Shown here in pieces: positions 1 through 9,546 of a stretch of DNA of 64,000 bases; position 1 is the first letter of the stretch, and each line of letters starts with the position of its first letter. The notes beneath the pieces were generated by a model. The model did no database searches. It saw only the letters and a program-made list of their open reading frames with translations, and was not told the DNA's origin. The position numbers and the translations under genes were made by a program. The DNA is from Nitrobacter sp. Nb-311A (GTDB taxonomy: Bacteria > Pseudomonadota > Alphaproteobacteria > Rhizobiales > Xanthobacteraceae): assembly GCF_000152905.1 (NCBI RefSeq), contig NZ_CH672418.1, forward strand, positions 1-64,000, read 5' to 3'.

Positions 1-917
1 GCGCTTCCGTCGGGCTGCCGGGTGCTGTGCGGCGCGAGGCGTTGCCGCCGACCTGGCGCGGCGGCTGGTGCGCAGGCGGGCGAGGTCTGGAACCTGTACG
101 GCCCGACCGAGACCACGGTGTGGTCGGCGCGTCATCGCCTGGATGCGGCGGACGCCCGCCCTGCGCTGGGCCGCCCGATCGGCAACACCACGCTGTACGT
201 TCTGGATCATGATCTCAACGTTGCACCTGTTGGGGTTGCCGGCGAGCTTTACATTGGCGGTGCGGGACTGGCGCGGGGCTATTGGCGGCGCGGCGCGCTG
301 ACGGCGGAGCGCTTCATGCCTGATCCGTTCGGCCTGCCCGGAGCGCGGCTTTATCGCACCGGCGATGTGGCGCGATGGGGCGAGGACGGGGTGCTGGAGT
401 ATGTCGGGCGCGCCGACCATCAGGTGAAGATCCGCGGCTTCCGGATCGAGCTTGGCGAGATCGAGGCGCGGCTTGCGGCGCAGGCGGGCGTGGGTGCGGC
501 GGTGGTGGTGGCGCGCGAGGCCGGGACGGGACGCCAGCTTGTCGGTTATGTCAGCGGCGAGGCTCTGGATGCTGCGGCGCTGAAGGCTGCGCTGGCGGCG
601 TCATTGCCGGACTACATGGTGCCGGCGCGGATCGTGGTGCTGGAGCGGCTGCCGCTGACGCCGAACGGCAAGATCGACCGCAAGGCGCTGCCGCCGCCGG
701 ACCGGCTTGCGGCTTCGGCCGAGCACATCGCGCCGCGCACGCCGGCGGAAGCCGCGCTCGCGACGATCTGGGCGGAGCTTCTCGGCCAGCCTGTCATCGG
801 CGTCACAGACAATTTCTTTGAGCTTGGCGGCGACTCGATCATTTCGTTGCAGATGGTGAGCCGCGCCCGCCGCCAAGGCGTCCTGATCGAGCCGCGCGAT
901 GTCTTCCAGCATCAGAC
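1..917 (+). repeat. Direct repeat copy 1 inside the NRPS gene (matches 4489-5408)
   Basis: From about position 73 to 917 this stretch appears identical to 4564-5408, covering the end of one adenylation domain and its carrier domain. The first 72 bases differ only by three missing G residues (near 34, 51 and 70). Similarity ends abruptly after the carrier domain, where copy 1 continues into an epimerization domain and copy 2 into a condensation domain. The left end of the repeat lies beyond the window. Confidence 0.95.
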
Positions 918-3900
918 ATTACAGGAACTGGCGCGAGTTGCGCGCAACGAACGGAGCGAGGGCGAAGCTGCGCCCGAGGGGGATATCGAAGGCGGCGAAC
1001 ATCCGCTTGTGCCGATTCAGGCGCGCTTTTTCAGCGAGGATGCCGGGGAGCGCCATCACTGGAACCAGGCCGTTCTGTTGATACCGCAGTCACGGCTCGA
1101 TTGGGCGGTTGTGGAGGCCACGATAGCTGCGATCGTGGCGCATCACGCGGCCTTGCGGCTCAGCTTCGAGGAGATCGAAGGGGGATGGCGTGCGGGTTAT
1201 GGCGCCGCGCCCGAGCCCTCGGAACTGTTCTGGCTTCGAAGCGGCATTGGCGATTCGGCCGAAGTCACCGCAGTCGCTTCCGAGGCTCAGGCGAGCCTGT
1301 CGCTGACCGGGCCTCTCCTGCGCCTGGTTGGAATGGATCTCGCCGACGGCAGCCAGCGGCTCCTGTTGGTCGTGCATCACCTTGTCGTCGATGGCGTGTC
1401 GTGGCGCGTCCTGCTCGAAGACTTTGCGGCGGCCTACGAGCAGACCCGGCAGGGCAGGTTGCCGGTCGCGTTGGCACGGAGCCATTCCTATGCGTCCTGG
1501 GGCGCGCGGCTGCAGACCTATGCCCAGACCGAGCAGTTGGCGGCGGAACTGCCCTATTGGCTTGAACGGGGAGCGGGGACGGAGCTGCCGTGCGACGACG
1601 ATCCGGGCATCGACCGGGCCGCCGACAGTGAGGAGGTTTTGCTCGCCTTCGACGCCGAGTTGACCGCGCGGCTGCTGAAGGAGGCGCCTTCGGCTTACCG
1701 GACGCAGGTCAATGATCTTCTGCTCGCGGGGTTGGCGCGGGCAGTCGCGCGCTGGAGTGGAATCGAGGAGATCGTCGTTGAACTCGAAGGACACGGCCGC
1801 GAGGATATCTTCGCGGGCGTCGATATCTCCCGGACGGTAGGGTGGTTTACCACCGCTTTCCCGGTGCGTCTGCGGGGCGGGTCGGCGGACGATGAGACGC
1901 TGATCAAATCCATCAAGGAGGAGCTTCGCGCGATTCCGAACCGCGGGCTTGGCTATGGCATATTGCGCTATCGCGGGACTGAAGCGCAAGCCGAGGCGCT
2001 GGCTCAGCTTCCCGAGCCCCGCATCGTCTTCAACTATCTCGGCCAGTTCGATTCCAGCGTCGGTGAAGGCGCGCCGTTCCGGCTCGCGCCCGAGAGCGCC
2101 GGGCCCGGGCGCAGCGGCAGCGCGCCGCTCGGCCGCTGGCTGAGCATCAACGGCCAGGTCAAAGACGGACAATTGCGGCTCTCGTTCAGCTTTGGCGGGA
2201 AGCGCTATCGCCGAGAAACGATTGAGCGATTGGCTGCTTCTTATGAGGGCGCCGTGCGCGAGCTGGTCGATCACTGCACCAGCGGCGCCTGCGGTCTGAC
2301 GCCGTCGGATGTGGCATTGTCCGGCCTGGGCCAGGCCGAGCTCGATCATCTTGGCCTGGATTGGCGTGAGATCGAGGACATTTATCCGCTGTCGCCCATG
2401 CAGCAGGGCATGCTGTTCCACGCGATGCACGATGGTGAGAGCGGGCTTTATGTCAATCAGGTTGCCGCGGAATTGCACGGCGTCAATGCGGAAGCGCTGC
2501 GCCGCGCCTGGCAATCGGTCAGTGATCGCCATGCGGTTCTGAGAACGGGTTTCGTTTGGCGCGGTCTGTCCGGCTCGCCGCAGCAGATTGTCTATCGCCA
2601 TGTCGAGGTGCCGTTTGTCGAAGATGACTGGCGTGCACGGGCCACAGGGTGGGACGAAGCCCGGTTGGAGGCTGCGCTGGCCGATGTTGCGCAAGGTGAG
2701 CAGGCTGCGGGTTTCGACCTGTCGCGGCCGCCTTTGCAGCGGGTGCGGCTGATACGGCTTGGGGACGACCGGCATTGGCTGCTGTGGACCCATCATCACA
2801 TCCTGTTCGATGGATGGAGTTCGGCGCGGCTGATCGCCGAGGTGATGCAGCATGATGGCGAAGACCGGCTGCCGGCATTGCAGCATCGCTACCGCGACTA
2901 TATCGCGTGGCTGCGGAGCCGGGATGGCGATGTGTCGGCGGCGTTCTGGCGCGATGCGATGGCCGGGCTGGATGAGCCGAGCTTTCTGGCCGAGCGTGTG
3001 GACGCGGAATCGTGCGGCCACGGCATGCTCGCGCTGGAGCTGGATGCGGCGCTGACAGGACGGCTGCAGCGGTTCGCAGCACGCGAGCGGGTCACGATGA
3101 ACACGCTGGTGCAGGCTGCATGGGCGCAGTTGCTGCGGCGATATACCGGGCAGGGCACGGTCTGCTTCGGCGTCACGGTGTCGGGCAGGCCGCCGGAGCT
3201 CACGGGAGCCGACGAGATGGTCGGCCTGTTCATCAACACATTGCCGGTTGTCGACGGCGTTGCTCCGCAGCGGAAGGTTGGCGCGTGGCTGCGTGAGTTG
3301 CAGGATCACAATCTGGCCCTGCGCGACTTCGGCTGGACGCCGCTCCATGAGATCCAGCGTCTGGCGGGACGCCCCGGACGGCCGCTGTTCGACAGCATCC
3401 TGGTGTTCGAGAATTATCCGATCGACCGTGCTCTGACGGGCAAAAACCGCCAGGTCCGTGTCGGCAAGACCCGGATTGTCGAGACCAGCAATTATCCGCT
3501 GTTCGCGAGCGTCGGTATCGATGAGCGGTTCCGCCTGACATTCAACTATCAGCGCAGGCACTTTGATGAGGCGCAGATCGCGCGGCTGCAACATGCCTTT
3601 GTGCGCATCATGGAGGCGTTGAGCATCGATGCCGACCGGCCGGTCGGCAGGATCGCGGATCATGATCCCGCAGATGACAGACTGCTCGCCAGCGCCAACA
3701 GCACGGGCCGCGATGAACCGCGCCGGAGCATTCTCGAACAGTTTGAACGGCAGGTTCGGCGTTGTTGGGGTTCGATTGCGCTGGTGTTTGGTGAGGAGGC
3801 GCTGAGCTATGGGGAGCTGAATGGGCGTGCGAACCGGCTGGCGTGGCGGCTGCGGGCTCGCGGGGTCGGGACCGATGTTGTTGTCGGGCTGTGGTGCGAG

Positions 3901-6900
3901 CGCGGCGTCGGCATGATGGTGGCGCTGCTTGCGGTGCTGAAGGCGGGCGGGGCCTATCTGCCGCTGGATCCGGACTATCCGCAGGAGCGGCTGACGCACA
4001 TGCTGCGCGACAGCGGCGCGGCGCTGGTGCTGACGCAAAGCGCGCTGCGCGGCCGGTTCGCGGCGGTGCTGGAGGAGACCGGCGCCGAGGCCTGGCTGAT
4101 CGATGCGCAGCCCGAGGGAGGGAACGACAGCAACCCGGCCATCGCCGTGCCTCCCGAGAGCCTGGCCTATGTGATCTACACCTCGGGCTCGACCGGCGTT
4201 CCGAAGGGGGTGATGGTCCGCCACGATGCGGTGACGAACTTCCTGGCGACGATGGCGGAGCAGCCGGGCATGACGGAGAAGGACCGCGTGCTGGGTCTGA
4301 CCTCGCTGTCGTTTGACATCGCGGTGCTGGAACTGTGGCTGCCGCTGACGGTCGGGGCGCGGGTGGTGCTGGCCGATCGCGCCGCGGCGCAGGATCCGGG
4401 CCGGCTGAAGGCGCTCGCGGCCGCGCATGAGGTGAGCCTGATCCAGGCGACGCCCGCGACCTGGCGGATGCTGCTCGATCACGAGGGGGCGCTTCCGTCG
4501 GGCTGCCGGGTGCTGTGCGGCGGCGAGGCGTTGCCGCCGGACCTGGCGCGGCGGCTGGTGGCGCAGGCGGGCGAGGTCTGGAACCTGTACGGCCCGACCG
4601 AGACCACGGTGTGGTCGGCGCGTCATCGCCTGGATGCGGCGGACGCCCGCCCTGCGCTGGGCCGCCCGATCGGCAACACCACGCTGTACGTTCTGGATCA
4701 TGATCTCAACGTTGCACCTGTTGGGGTTGCCGGCGAGCTTTACATTGGCGGTGCGGGACTGGCGCGGGGCTATTGGCGGCGCGGCGCGCTGACGGCGGAG
4801 CGCTTCATGCCTGATCCGTTCGGCCTGCCCGGAGCGCGGCTTTATCGCACCGGCGATGTGGCGCGATGGGGCGAGGACGGGGTGCTGGAGTATGTCGGGC
4901 GCGCCGACCATCAGGTGAAGATCCGCGGCTTCCGGATCGAGCTTGGCGAGATCGAGGCGCGGCTTGCGGCGCAGGCGGGCGTGGGTGCGGCGGTGGTGGT
5001 GGCGCGCGAGGCCGGGACGGGACGCCAGCTTGTCGGTTATGTCAGCGGCGAGGCTCTGGATGCTGCGGCGCTGAAGGCTGCGCTGGCGGCGTCATTGCCG
5101 GACTACATGGTGCCGGCGCGGATCGTGGTGCTGGAGCGGCTGCCGCTGACGCCGAACGGCAAGATCGACCGCAAGGCGCTGCCGCCGCCGGACCGGCTTG
5201 CGGCTTCGGCCGAGCACATCGCGCCGCGCACGCCGGCGGAAGCCGCGCTCGCGACGATCTGGGCGGAGCTTCTCGGCCAGCCTGTCATCGGCGTCACAGA
5301 CAATTTCTTTGAGCTTGGCGGCGACTCGATCATTTCGTTGCAGATGGTGAGCCGCGCCCGCCGCCAAGGCGTCCTGATCGAGCCGCGCGATGTCTTCCAG
5401 CATCAGACGATCGAGGCGCTGGCGGCATTGTCCCGCGACAACGATGTAGCCGAGGACCGGTCCGAGCCGGCACACGATGTGCTCGCGGAGTTATCGGATG
5501 ATCAGCTCGAACGGCTCGGTCTGGATCCGAGCTGCATCGAGGACGTCTATCCGCTGTCCCCGATGCAGCAGGGCATGTTGTTTCATAGCCTGCGCGATGC
5601 CGACAGCGGCGTCTACGTCAACCAGATCAGCGTCGAGGTTCGCGGCCTCGACGCCGGCCGGCTGGGCCGGGCATGGAATGAGGTGACCGCACGCCATCAG
5701 ATTCTTCGAACCGGCTTCCTGTGGCGCGAGCTATCAGGTTCACCGCTTCAGGTCGTCTATCGCGACGTGATTGCTCCATTCGAAGAGGACGACTGGCGCG
5801 GACAGGCGGTCAGCGAGGAACGGATCGCGGCGGCGCTTGCGGATGAACGCGCCGCCGGGTTCGATCTCTCCGCGCCGCCACTGCAGCGCGTGCGGTTGCT
5901 GCGGCTTGACGATCATCGCTATCGGCTGATCTGGACCTATCATCACATTCTGATGGATGGCTGGAGTTCGGCCCGGTTCGTTGGCGACGTACTGCAATGC
6001 TATTACGGGCGCGCGTCCGCAGCGAAGCCTGCTCGCTATCGCGACTATATCGCCTGGCTGCTGGCGCAGGATGCCGGCGCCGCGGAACAATTCTGGCGCG
6101 AACAGCTCAAGGCGTTCGACGAGCCGACGCAACTCGCCGACGCTTTCGGCGTGCGCCGCCATCAGGCATCCGGACATGCGCGCTGCTATACGCGGCTCGG
6201 AGAGGCCGCGACCGCGAAGCTCAAGGCATTCGCTCGCCGTGAGCGAATCACGCTCAACACCATCGTTCAGGCCGTATGGGTGCTGCTGCTGCAACGCTAC
6301 ACCGGCCAGCGGACCGTCACGTTCGGCGTTACCGTTGCCGGCCGGCCGGCCAGCCTTAACGGGTCGCAGCAGATGCTCGGGCTTTTCATCAATACGCTGC
6401 CCGTGATCGAAACACCTTCGTTCGCCAGTCCGATCGGAGAATGGCTGCGCACCATCCAGGATCGCAATGCGGCGATCCGCGGCTACGAGCATACACCGCT
6501 TTACGACATCCAGGGCTGGGCCGAGCGCTCCGGTCAGGCAATGTTCGACAGCATCATCGTATTCGAGAATTATCCAATCGAACGTAGCATGCGAGACGGC
6601 GACGGCTCGCTTCAATTCGGCGCTCTTAAGAACGTTGACGTGACGAACTATCCGATGGACCTGTCGGTTCTCGTCGAGGACACTCTTCAGATCGAATACA
6701 CCTATATGCCAAGCCATTTTACGGCGTCGCAGGCGGATCAGATCAGGGTGCAGTTCGAGCACATTCTTGTCGCGATGACGCAGGACGCGTCGAGACGTCT
6801 CGCCAGTATTAATCCGGTGACTTCTATCGACGCTGCCTTTGCCGAAAGTTGCAATCGTCACGCGACGGCAAGCTCCCTGCTGCCACCCGTGCATGAAACG

Positions 6901-9546
6901 ATCAGTGGTTATGCGAGGCGGCATCCGGCGCGAACGGCGCTTATCATCGGCAACACGGTGCTCTCGTTCGGTGCGCTCGACGCAAGGGCCAATCGTCTTG
7001 CGCATCACCTGATCGCCCGCGGGCTCAGGCGAGAGCAGCGCGTCGGCGTCGTGGTCGAAAGGACCGAGGCTACGATGATCGCGCTGCTCGCCGTCCTGAA
7101 AGCAGGCGGGGCCTACGTTCCGCTCGATCCCGAGCTTCCGCTGGAGCGGCGCACATTCGTCATGCGCGATGCCGGGATCTCGTTCCTGCTGACGGGGCAA
7201 CTCGATGTGGAAGGCGGTTCGGATGGGATGGAAAGAATCTCTCTTCCATCGTTCGACTTTGATGCGGGACCGGATCATGCGCCGCAACCGGAGTTGCATG
7301 CCGGGAACCTCGCTTATCTGATCTACACCTCGGGCTCGACGGGATTGCCGAAGGGCGTCGCCGTTGCCCATGGGCCGCTCGCCATGCATTGCCAGGTCAC
7401 CGGCCATCTGTATGAGATCGATGAGAGTTCGTGCGAGTTGCATTTCCTGTCGCTGGCCTTCGACGGTGCCCATGAACGCTGGCTGACGGTCCTGTCTCAC
7501 GGAGCGCGGCTGGTGATGCGCGACGACGAACTGTGGACGCCGGAACAGACCGTGGAGAGCCTGCACGCGCATCGGGTCAGTCATATTGGATTGCCGCCGG
7601 CCTATCTGCAGCAGGTGGCCGAAGTGGTCGAACAGACGGGCAATCCGCCGCCGGTCAGGCTTTACTCCTTCGGGGGCGAGGCGATGCCGAAGGAGGGCTT
7701 CGACAAGGTCAGACGCATTCTGAAGCCGCAGATCCTGATCAACGGCTACGGGCCGACAGAGACAGTCGTTACACCGCTGGTCTGGAAAGTCGATGGCGCC
7801 GCCGAATGCGAAACGCCTTATGCGCCGATCGGCGTGCCGGTGGGCGATCGCCACGCCTACATTCTTGATGGCTCGCTCAATGTCATTCCCGCAGGGGTCG
7901 CCGGAGAGCTTTATCTGGGCGGTTTGGGGCAGGCACGCGGCTATCACGATAAGGCCGGCATGACCGCCGAGCGATTCGTGCCCGATCCTTTTTCGTCAAT
8001 GCCCGGCGCCAGGCTGTACCGCACCGGAGATCTCGCGCGATGGCGTGAAGACGGCACCATCGAATATCTCGGCCGTAGCGATGATCAGGTCAAGGTCAAC
8101 GGCTTCCGGATCGAGCTTGGAGAAATCCAGACCACGCTGCTTCGCCATAAGGAGGTGGAGCAGGCGGCAGTAGTGGCGCTGCCGCGCGCGAAAGGCAATC
8201 AACTCGTTGCCTATGTTGCGCCGAAGGCGGAAACGCATGCATCCGGAGATGCCGCCGACGCGCTGGCCGAAAGATTGGCCGCGTTCTTGAAACAGGTCTT
8301 GCCGGCCTACATGGTGCCGGCGCGGATCGTTGTGCTTGAGCGACTACCGGTGTTGTCGAGCGGCAAGGTCGACCGGCGCTCGCTGCCGTTGCCCGATGCC
8401 ACCGCGCGAAGCTTCGTCGCTCCGCAAGGGCCTGTCGAAACCGCGATGGCGCGCTTGTGGGCTGACGTCCTCAAGGTGCCGCAGGTCGGCGTGACCGATA
8501 ACTTCTTCGAACTCGGCGGAAATTCGATCCTTTGTCTCAGGATCGTGGCGCGACTCCGCCAGGACAAGACCTTCGGCATCGAGGTCAAGCTCCGCGATTT
8601 GTTGCAGAAGCCGACGATCCGCGCGCTGCTTGCCGGCAACGGCTCCACAGCTTCGGCATCCGCGCCGGCGCCATCGGCGCTGCTGCCGTTGAACGCGCCG
8701 GTTCGCGATGTTCAACCAGTGTTCTGCGTGCATGGCGGCTTCGGCACCGTTTTCGATTACGGAGCGCTGGCGCGCCGTCTGGAGGGACGCCGGCAGGTGA
8801 TCGGGCTGCAATCGAGAATGCTGGTCGACAGCTCGTGGCGCGAGCGTTCGCTGGATGCTATGGCCGCCGACTATGCGACCGAGATCAGGCGAGTGCAGCC
8901 GAACGGGCCGTACAGCCTGATTGGCTGGTCGCTCGGTGGACTTGTCGCCGCCCTCGTTGCCGCCGAGCTTGAACGCTGCGGCGAGCGCGTCGATCGCCTT
9001 GCTTTGGTCGATAGTTTTGTAGTGCAGCCGCAAGCTGAATTGAGCGGGGAGGCGGCTGTTCACTGGGCCGATGAACTTGCGGGACTGCTGTGGGCCGTGC
9101 TTCCGCGAGCGGCGGCCGCTCACATCGACAGGCATATCGAAGCAGCCATAAGCAAGGGCAGCCCCGAGACCAGCGAGAACATCCGGAGTCTGGTCGCCCA
9201 GATCATGGGAGAGGCAAGCGGAATATCGATCGGCGAACAGGTGCTTGGTGAAGACGATATCGCGAGCGCATTCTCCGTAGGACGCTGCTTGAGAACGTTG
9301 ACCCGCAGCGCCACTCCTCCGCGCCATCTCGCGGCTACGCCATTGTGCTGGTGGACATCGAGCCGGTTGGCGCAGCGCGATCGGCTGAAAGCGCAACTGC
9401 CCAACGCCGCCGATCGCGGAATCGTCGGAGACGACCATTTCTCCATTCTCAAAAACGAGCGTCTGCTGGACGAACTTTGCATCCTGCTGGCTCCGCAGGC
9501 TGCATCGATTGCGTTGCAGGATGCGATCCCGGAGCCGGCCGAATGA
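1..9546 (+). CDS. Non-ribosomal peptide synthetase, 3' part (A-PCP-E / C-A-PCP / C-A-PCP-TE)
   Basis: Multimodular synthetase; the 5' end lies outside the window, so the first ATG at 22 is not a start. By base position: C-terminal part of an adenylation domain (YGPTET near 100, NGKIDR near 665), carrier LGGDSI (823-840), epimerization domain (HHLVVDGVSW near 1375), condensation domain (SPMQQGMLFH near 2395, HHHILFDGW near 2791), adenylation (YTSGSTG near 4177), carrier LGGDSI (5314), condensation (HHILMDGW near 5941), adenylation (YTSGSTG near 7324), carrier LGGNSI (8512), thioesterase (GWSLGG near 8923, late His in GDDHF). Reading the ten-residue code by eye, the second A domain gives DILQLGLVWK, one change from the glycine code I remember; the third gives DGEGSGGVTK, which suggests a cationic or hydroxyornithine-type residue. 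With the monooxygenase and acyltransferase downstream this points to a peptide hydroxamate siderophore. Residues encoded by about 34-72 are garbled by three one-base deletions that together keep frame. Confidence 0.95.
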   Translation, partial: ALPSGCRVLCGARRCRRPGAAAGAQAGEVWNLYGPTETTVWSARHRLDAADARPALGRPIGNTTLYVLDHDLNVAPVGVAGELYIGGAGLARGYWRRGALTAERFMPDPFGLPGARLYRTGDVARWGEDGVLEYVGRADHQVKIRGFRIELGEIEARLAAQAGVGAAVVVAREAGTGRQLVGYVSGEALDAAALKAALAASLPDYMVPARIVVLERLPLTPNGKIDRKALPPPDRLAASAEHIAPRTPAEAALATIWAELLGQPVIGVTDNFFELGGDSIISLQMVSRARRQGVLIEPRDVFQHQTLQELARVARNERSEGEAAPEGDIEGGEHPLVPIQARFFSEDAGERHHWNQAVLLIPQSRLDWAVVEATIAAIVAHHAALRLSFEEIEGGWRAGYGAAPEPSELFWLRSGIGDSAEVTAVASEAQASLSLTGPLLRLVGMDLADGSQRLLLVVHHLVVDGVSWRVLLEDFAAAYEQTRQGRLPVALARSHSYASWGARLQTYAQTEQLAAELPYWLERGAGTELPCDDDPGIDRAADSEEVLLAFDAELTARLLKEAPSAYRTQVNDLLLAGLARAVARWSGIEEIVVELEGHGREDIFAGVDISRTVGWFTTAFPVRLRGGSADDETLIKSIKEELRAIPNRGLGYGILRYRGTEAQAEALAQLPEPRIVFNYLGQFDSSVGEGAPFRLAPESAGPGRSGSAPLGRWLSINGQVKDGQLRLSFSFGGKRYRRETIERLAASYEGAVRELVDHCTSGACGLTPSDVALSGLGQAELDHLGLDWREIEDIYPLSPMQQGMLFHAMHDGESGLYVNQVAAELHGVNAEALRRAWQSVSDRHAVLRTGFVWRGLSGSPQQIVYRHVEVPFVEDDWRARATGWDEARLEAALADVAQGEQAAGFDLSRPPLQRVRLIRLGDDRHWLLWTHHHILFDGWSSARLIAEVMQHDGEDRLPALQHRYRDYIAWLRSRDGDVSAAFWRDAMAGLDEPSFLAERVDAESCGHGMLALELDAALTGRLQRFAARERVTMNTLVQAAWAQLLRRYTGQGTVCFGVTVSGRPPELTGADEMVGLFINTLPVVDGVAPQRKVGAWLRELQDHNLALRDFGWTPLHEIQRLAGRPGRPLFDSILVFENYPIDRALTGKNRQVRVGKTRIVETSNYPLFASVGIDERFRLTFNYQRRHFDEAQIARLQHAFVRIMEALSIDADRPVGRIADHDPADDRLLASANSTGRDEPRRSILEQFERQVRRCWGSIALVFGEEALSYGELNGRANRLAWRLRARGVGTDVVVGLWCERGVGMMVALLAVLKAGGAYLPLDPDYPQERLTHMLRDSGAALVLTQSALRGRFAAVLEETGAEAWLIDAQPEGGNDSNPAIAVPPESLAYVIYTSGSTGVPKGVMVRHDAVTNFLATMAEQPGMTEKDRVLGLTSLSFDIAVLELWLPLTVGARVVLADRAAAQDPGRLKALAAAHEVSLIQATPATWRMLLDHEGALPSGCRVLCGGEALPPDLARRLVAQAGEVWNLYGPTETTVWSARHRLDAADARPALGRPIGNTTLYVLDHDLNVAPVGVAGELYIGGAGLARGYWRRGALTAERFMPDPFGLPGARLYRTGDVARWGEDGVLEYVGRADHQVKIRGFRIELGEIEARLAAQAGVGAAVVVAREAGTGRQLVGYVSGEALDAAALKAALAASLPDYMVPARIVVLERLPLTPNGKIDRKALPPPDRLAASAEHIAPRTPAEAALATIWAELLGQPVIGVTDNFFELGGDSIISLQMVSRARRQGVLIEPRDVFQHQTIEALAALSRDNDVAEDRSEPAHDVLAELSDDQLERLGLDPSCIEDVYPLSPMQQGMLFHSLRDADSGVYVNQISVEVRGLDAGRLGRAWNEVTARHQILRTGFLWRELSGSPLQVVYRDVIAPFEEDDWRGQAVSEERIAAALADERAAGFDLSAPPLQRVRLLRLDDHRYRLIWTYHHILMDGWSSARFVGDVLQCYYGRASAAKPARYRDYIAWLLAQDAGAAEQFWREQLKAFDEPTQLADAFGVRRHQASGHARCYTRLGEAATAKLKAFARRERITLNTIVQAVWVLLLQRYTGQRTVTFGVTVAGRPASLNGSQQMLGLFINTLPVIETPSFASPIGEWLRTIQDRNAAIRGYEHTPLYDIQGWAERSGQAMFDSIIVFENYPIERSMRDGDGSLQFGALKNVDVTNYPMDLSVLVEDTLQIEYTYMPSHFTASQADQIRVQFEHILVAMTQDASRRLASINPVTSIDAAFAESCNRHATASSLLPPVHETISGYARRHPARTALIIGNTVLSFGALDARANRLAHHLIARGLRREQRVGVVVERTEATMIALLAVLKAGGAYVPLDPELPLERRTFVMRDAGISFLLTGQLDVEGGSDGMERISLPSFDFDAGPDHAPQPELHAGNLAYLIYTSGSTGLPKGVAVAHGPLAMHCQVTGHLYEIDESSCELHFLSLAFDGAHERWLTVLSHGARLVMRDDELWTPEQTVESLHAHRVSHIGLPPAYLQQVAEVVEQTGNPPPVRLYSFGGEAMPKEGFDKVRRILKPQILINGYGPTETVVTPLVWKVDGAAECETPYAPIGVPVGDRHAYILDGSLNVIPAGVAGELYLGGLGQARGYHDKAGMTAERFVPDPFSSMPGARLYRTGDLARWREDGTIEYLGRSDDQVKVNGFRIELGEIQTTLLRHKEVEQAAVVALPRAKGNQLVAYVAPKAETHASGDAADALAERLAAFLKQVLPAYMVPARIVVLERLPVLSSGKVDRRSLPLPDATARSFVAPQGPVETAMARLWADVLKVPQVGVTDNFFELGGNSILCLRIVARLRQDKTFGIEVKLRDLLQKPTIRALLAGNGSTASASAPAPSALLPLNAPVRDVQPVFCVHGGFGTVFDYGALARRLEGRRQVIGLQSRMLVDSSWRERSLDAMAADYATEIRRVQPNGPYSLIGWSLGGLVAALVAAELERCGERVDRLALVDSFVVQPQAELSGEAAVHWADELAGLLWAVLPRAAAAHIDRHIEAAISKGSPETSENIRSLVAQIMGEASGISIGEQVLGEDDIASAFSVGRCLRTLTRSATPPRHLAATPLCWWTSSRLAQRDRLKAQLPNAADRGIVGDDHFSILKNERLLDELCILLAPQAASIALQDAIPEPAE
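4489..5408 (+). repeat. Direct repeat copy 2 inside the NRPS gene (matches 1-917)
   Basis: Second copy of the A-PCP repeat. It has the intact reading of the segment that is damaged at the window start (GGEALPPDLARRLV). The identity over about 900 bases at DNA level, including third codon positions, points to recent duplication or gene conversion between modules. Confidence 0.95.

Noticed and set aside
22-100. ATG at 22 as the synthetase start codon
   Set aside because: The reading frame is open from base 1 and lies in the middle of an adenylation domain; the ATG is created in the damaged contig end.
1090-4911. Very long minus-strand frame opposite the synthetase
   Set aside because: It mirrors codon bias of the GC-rich NRPS gene and shows only Arg/Pro-rich low-information sequence.
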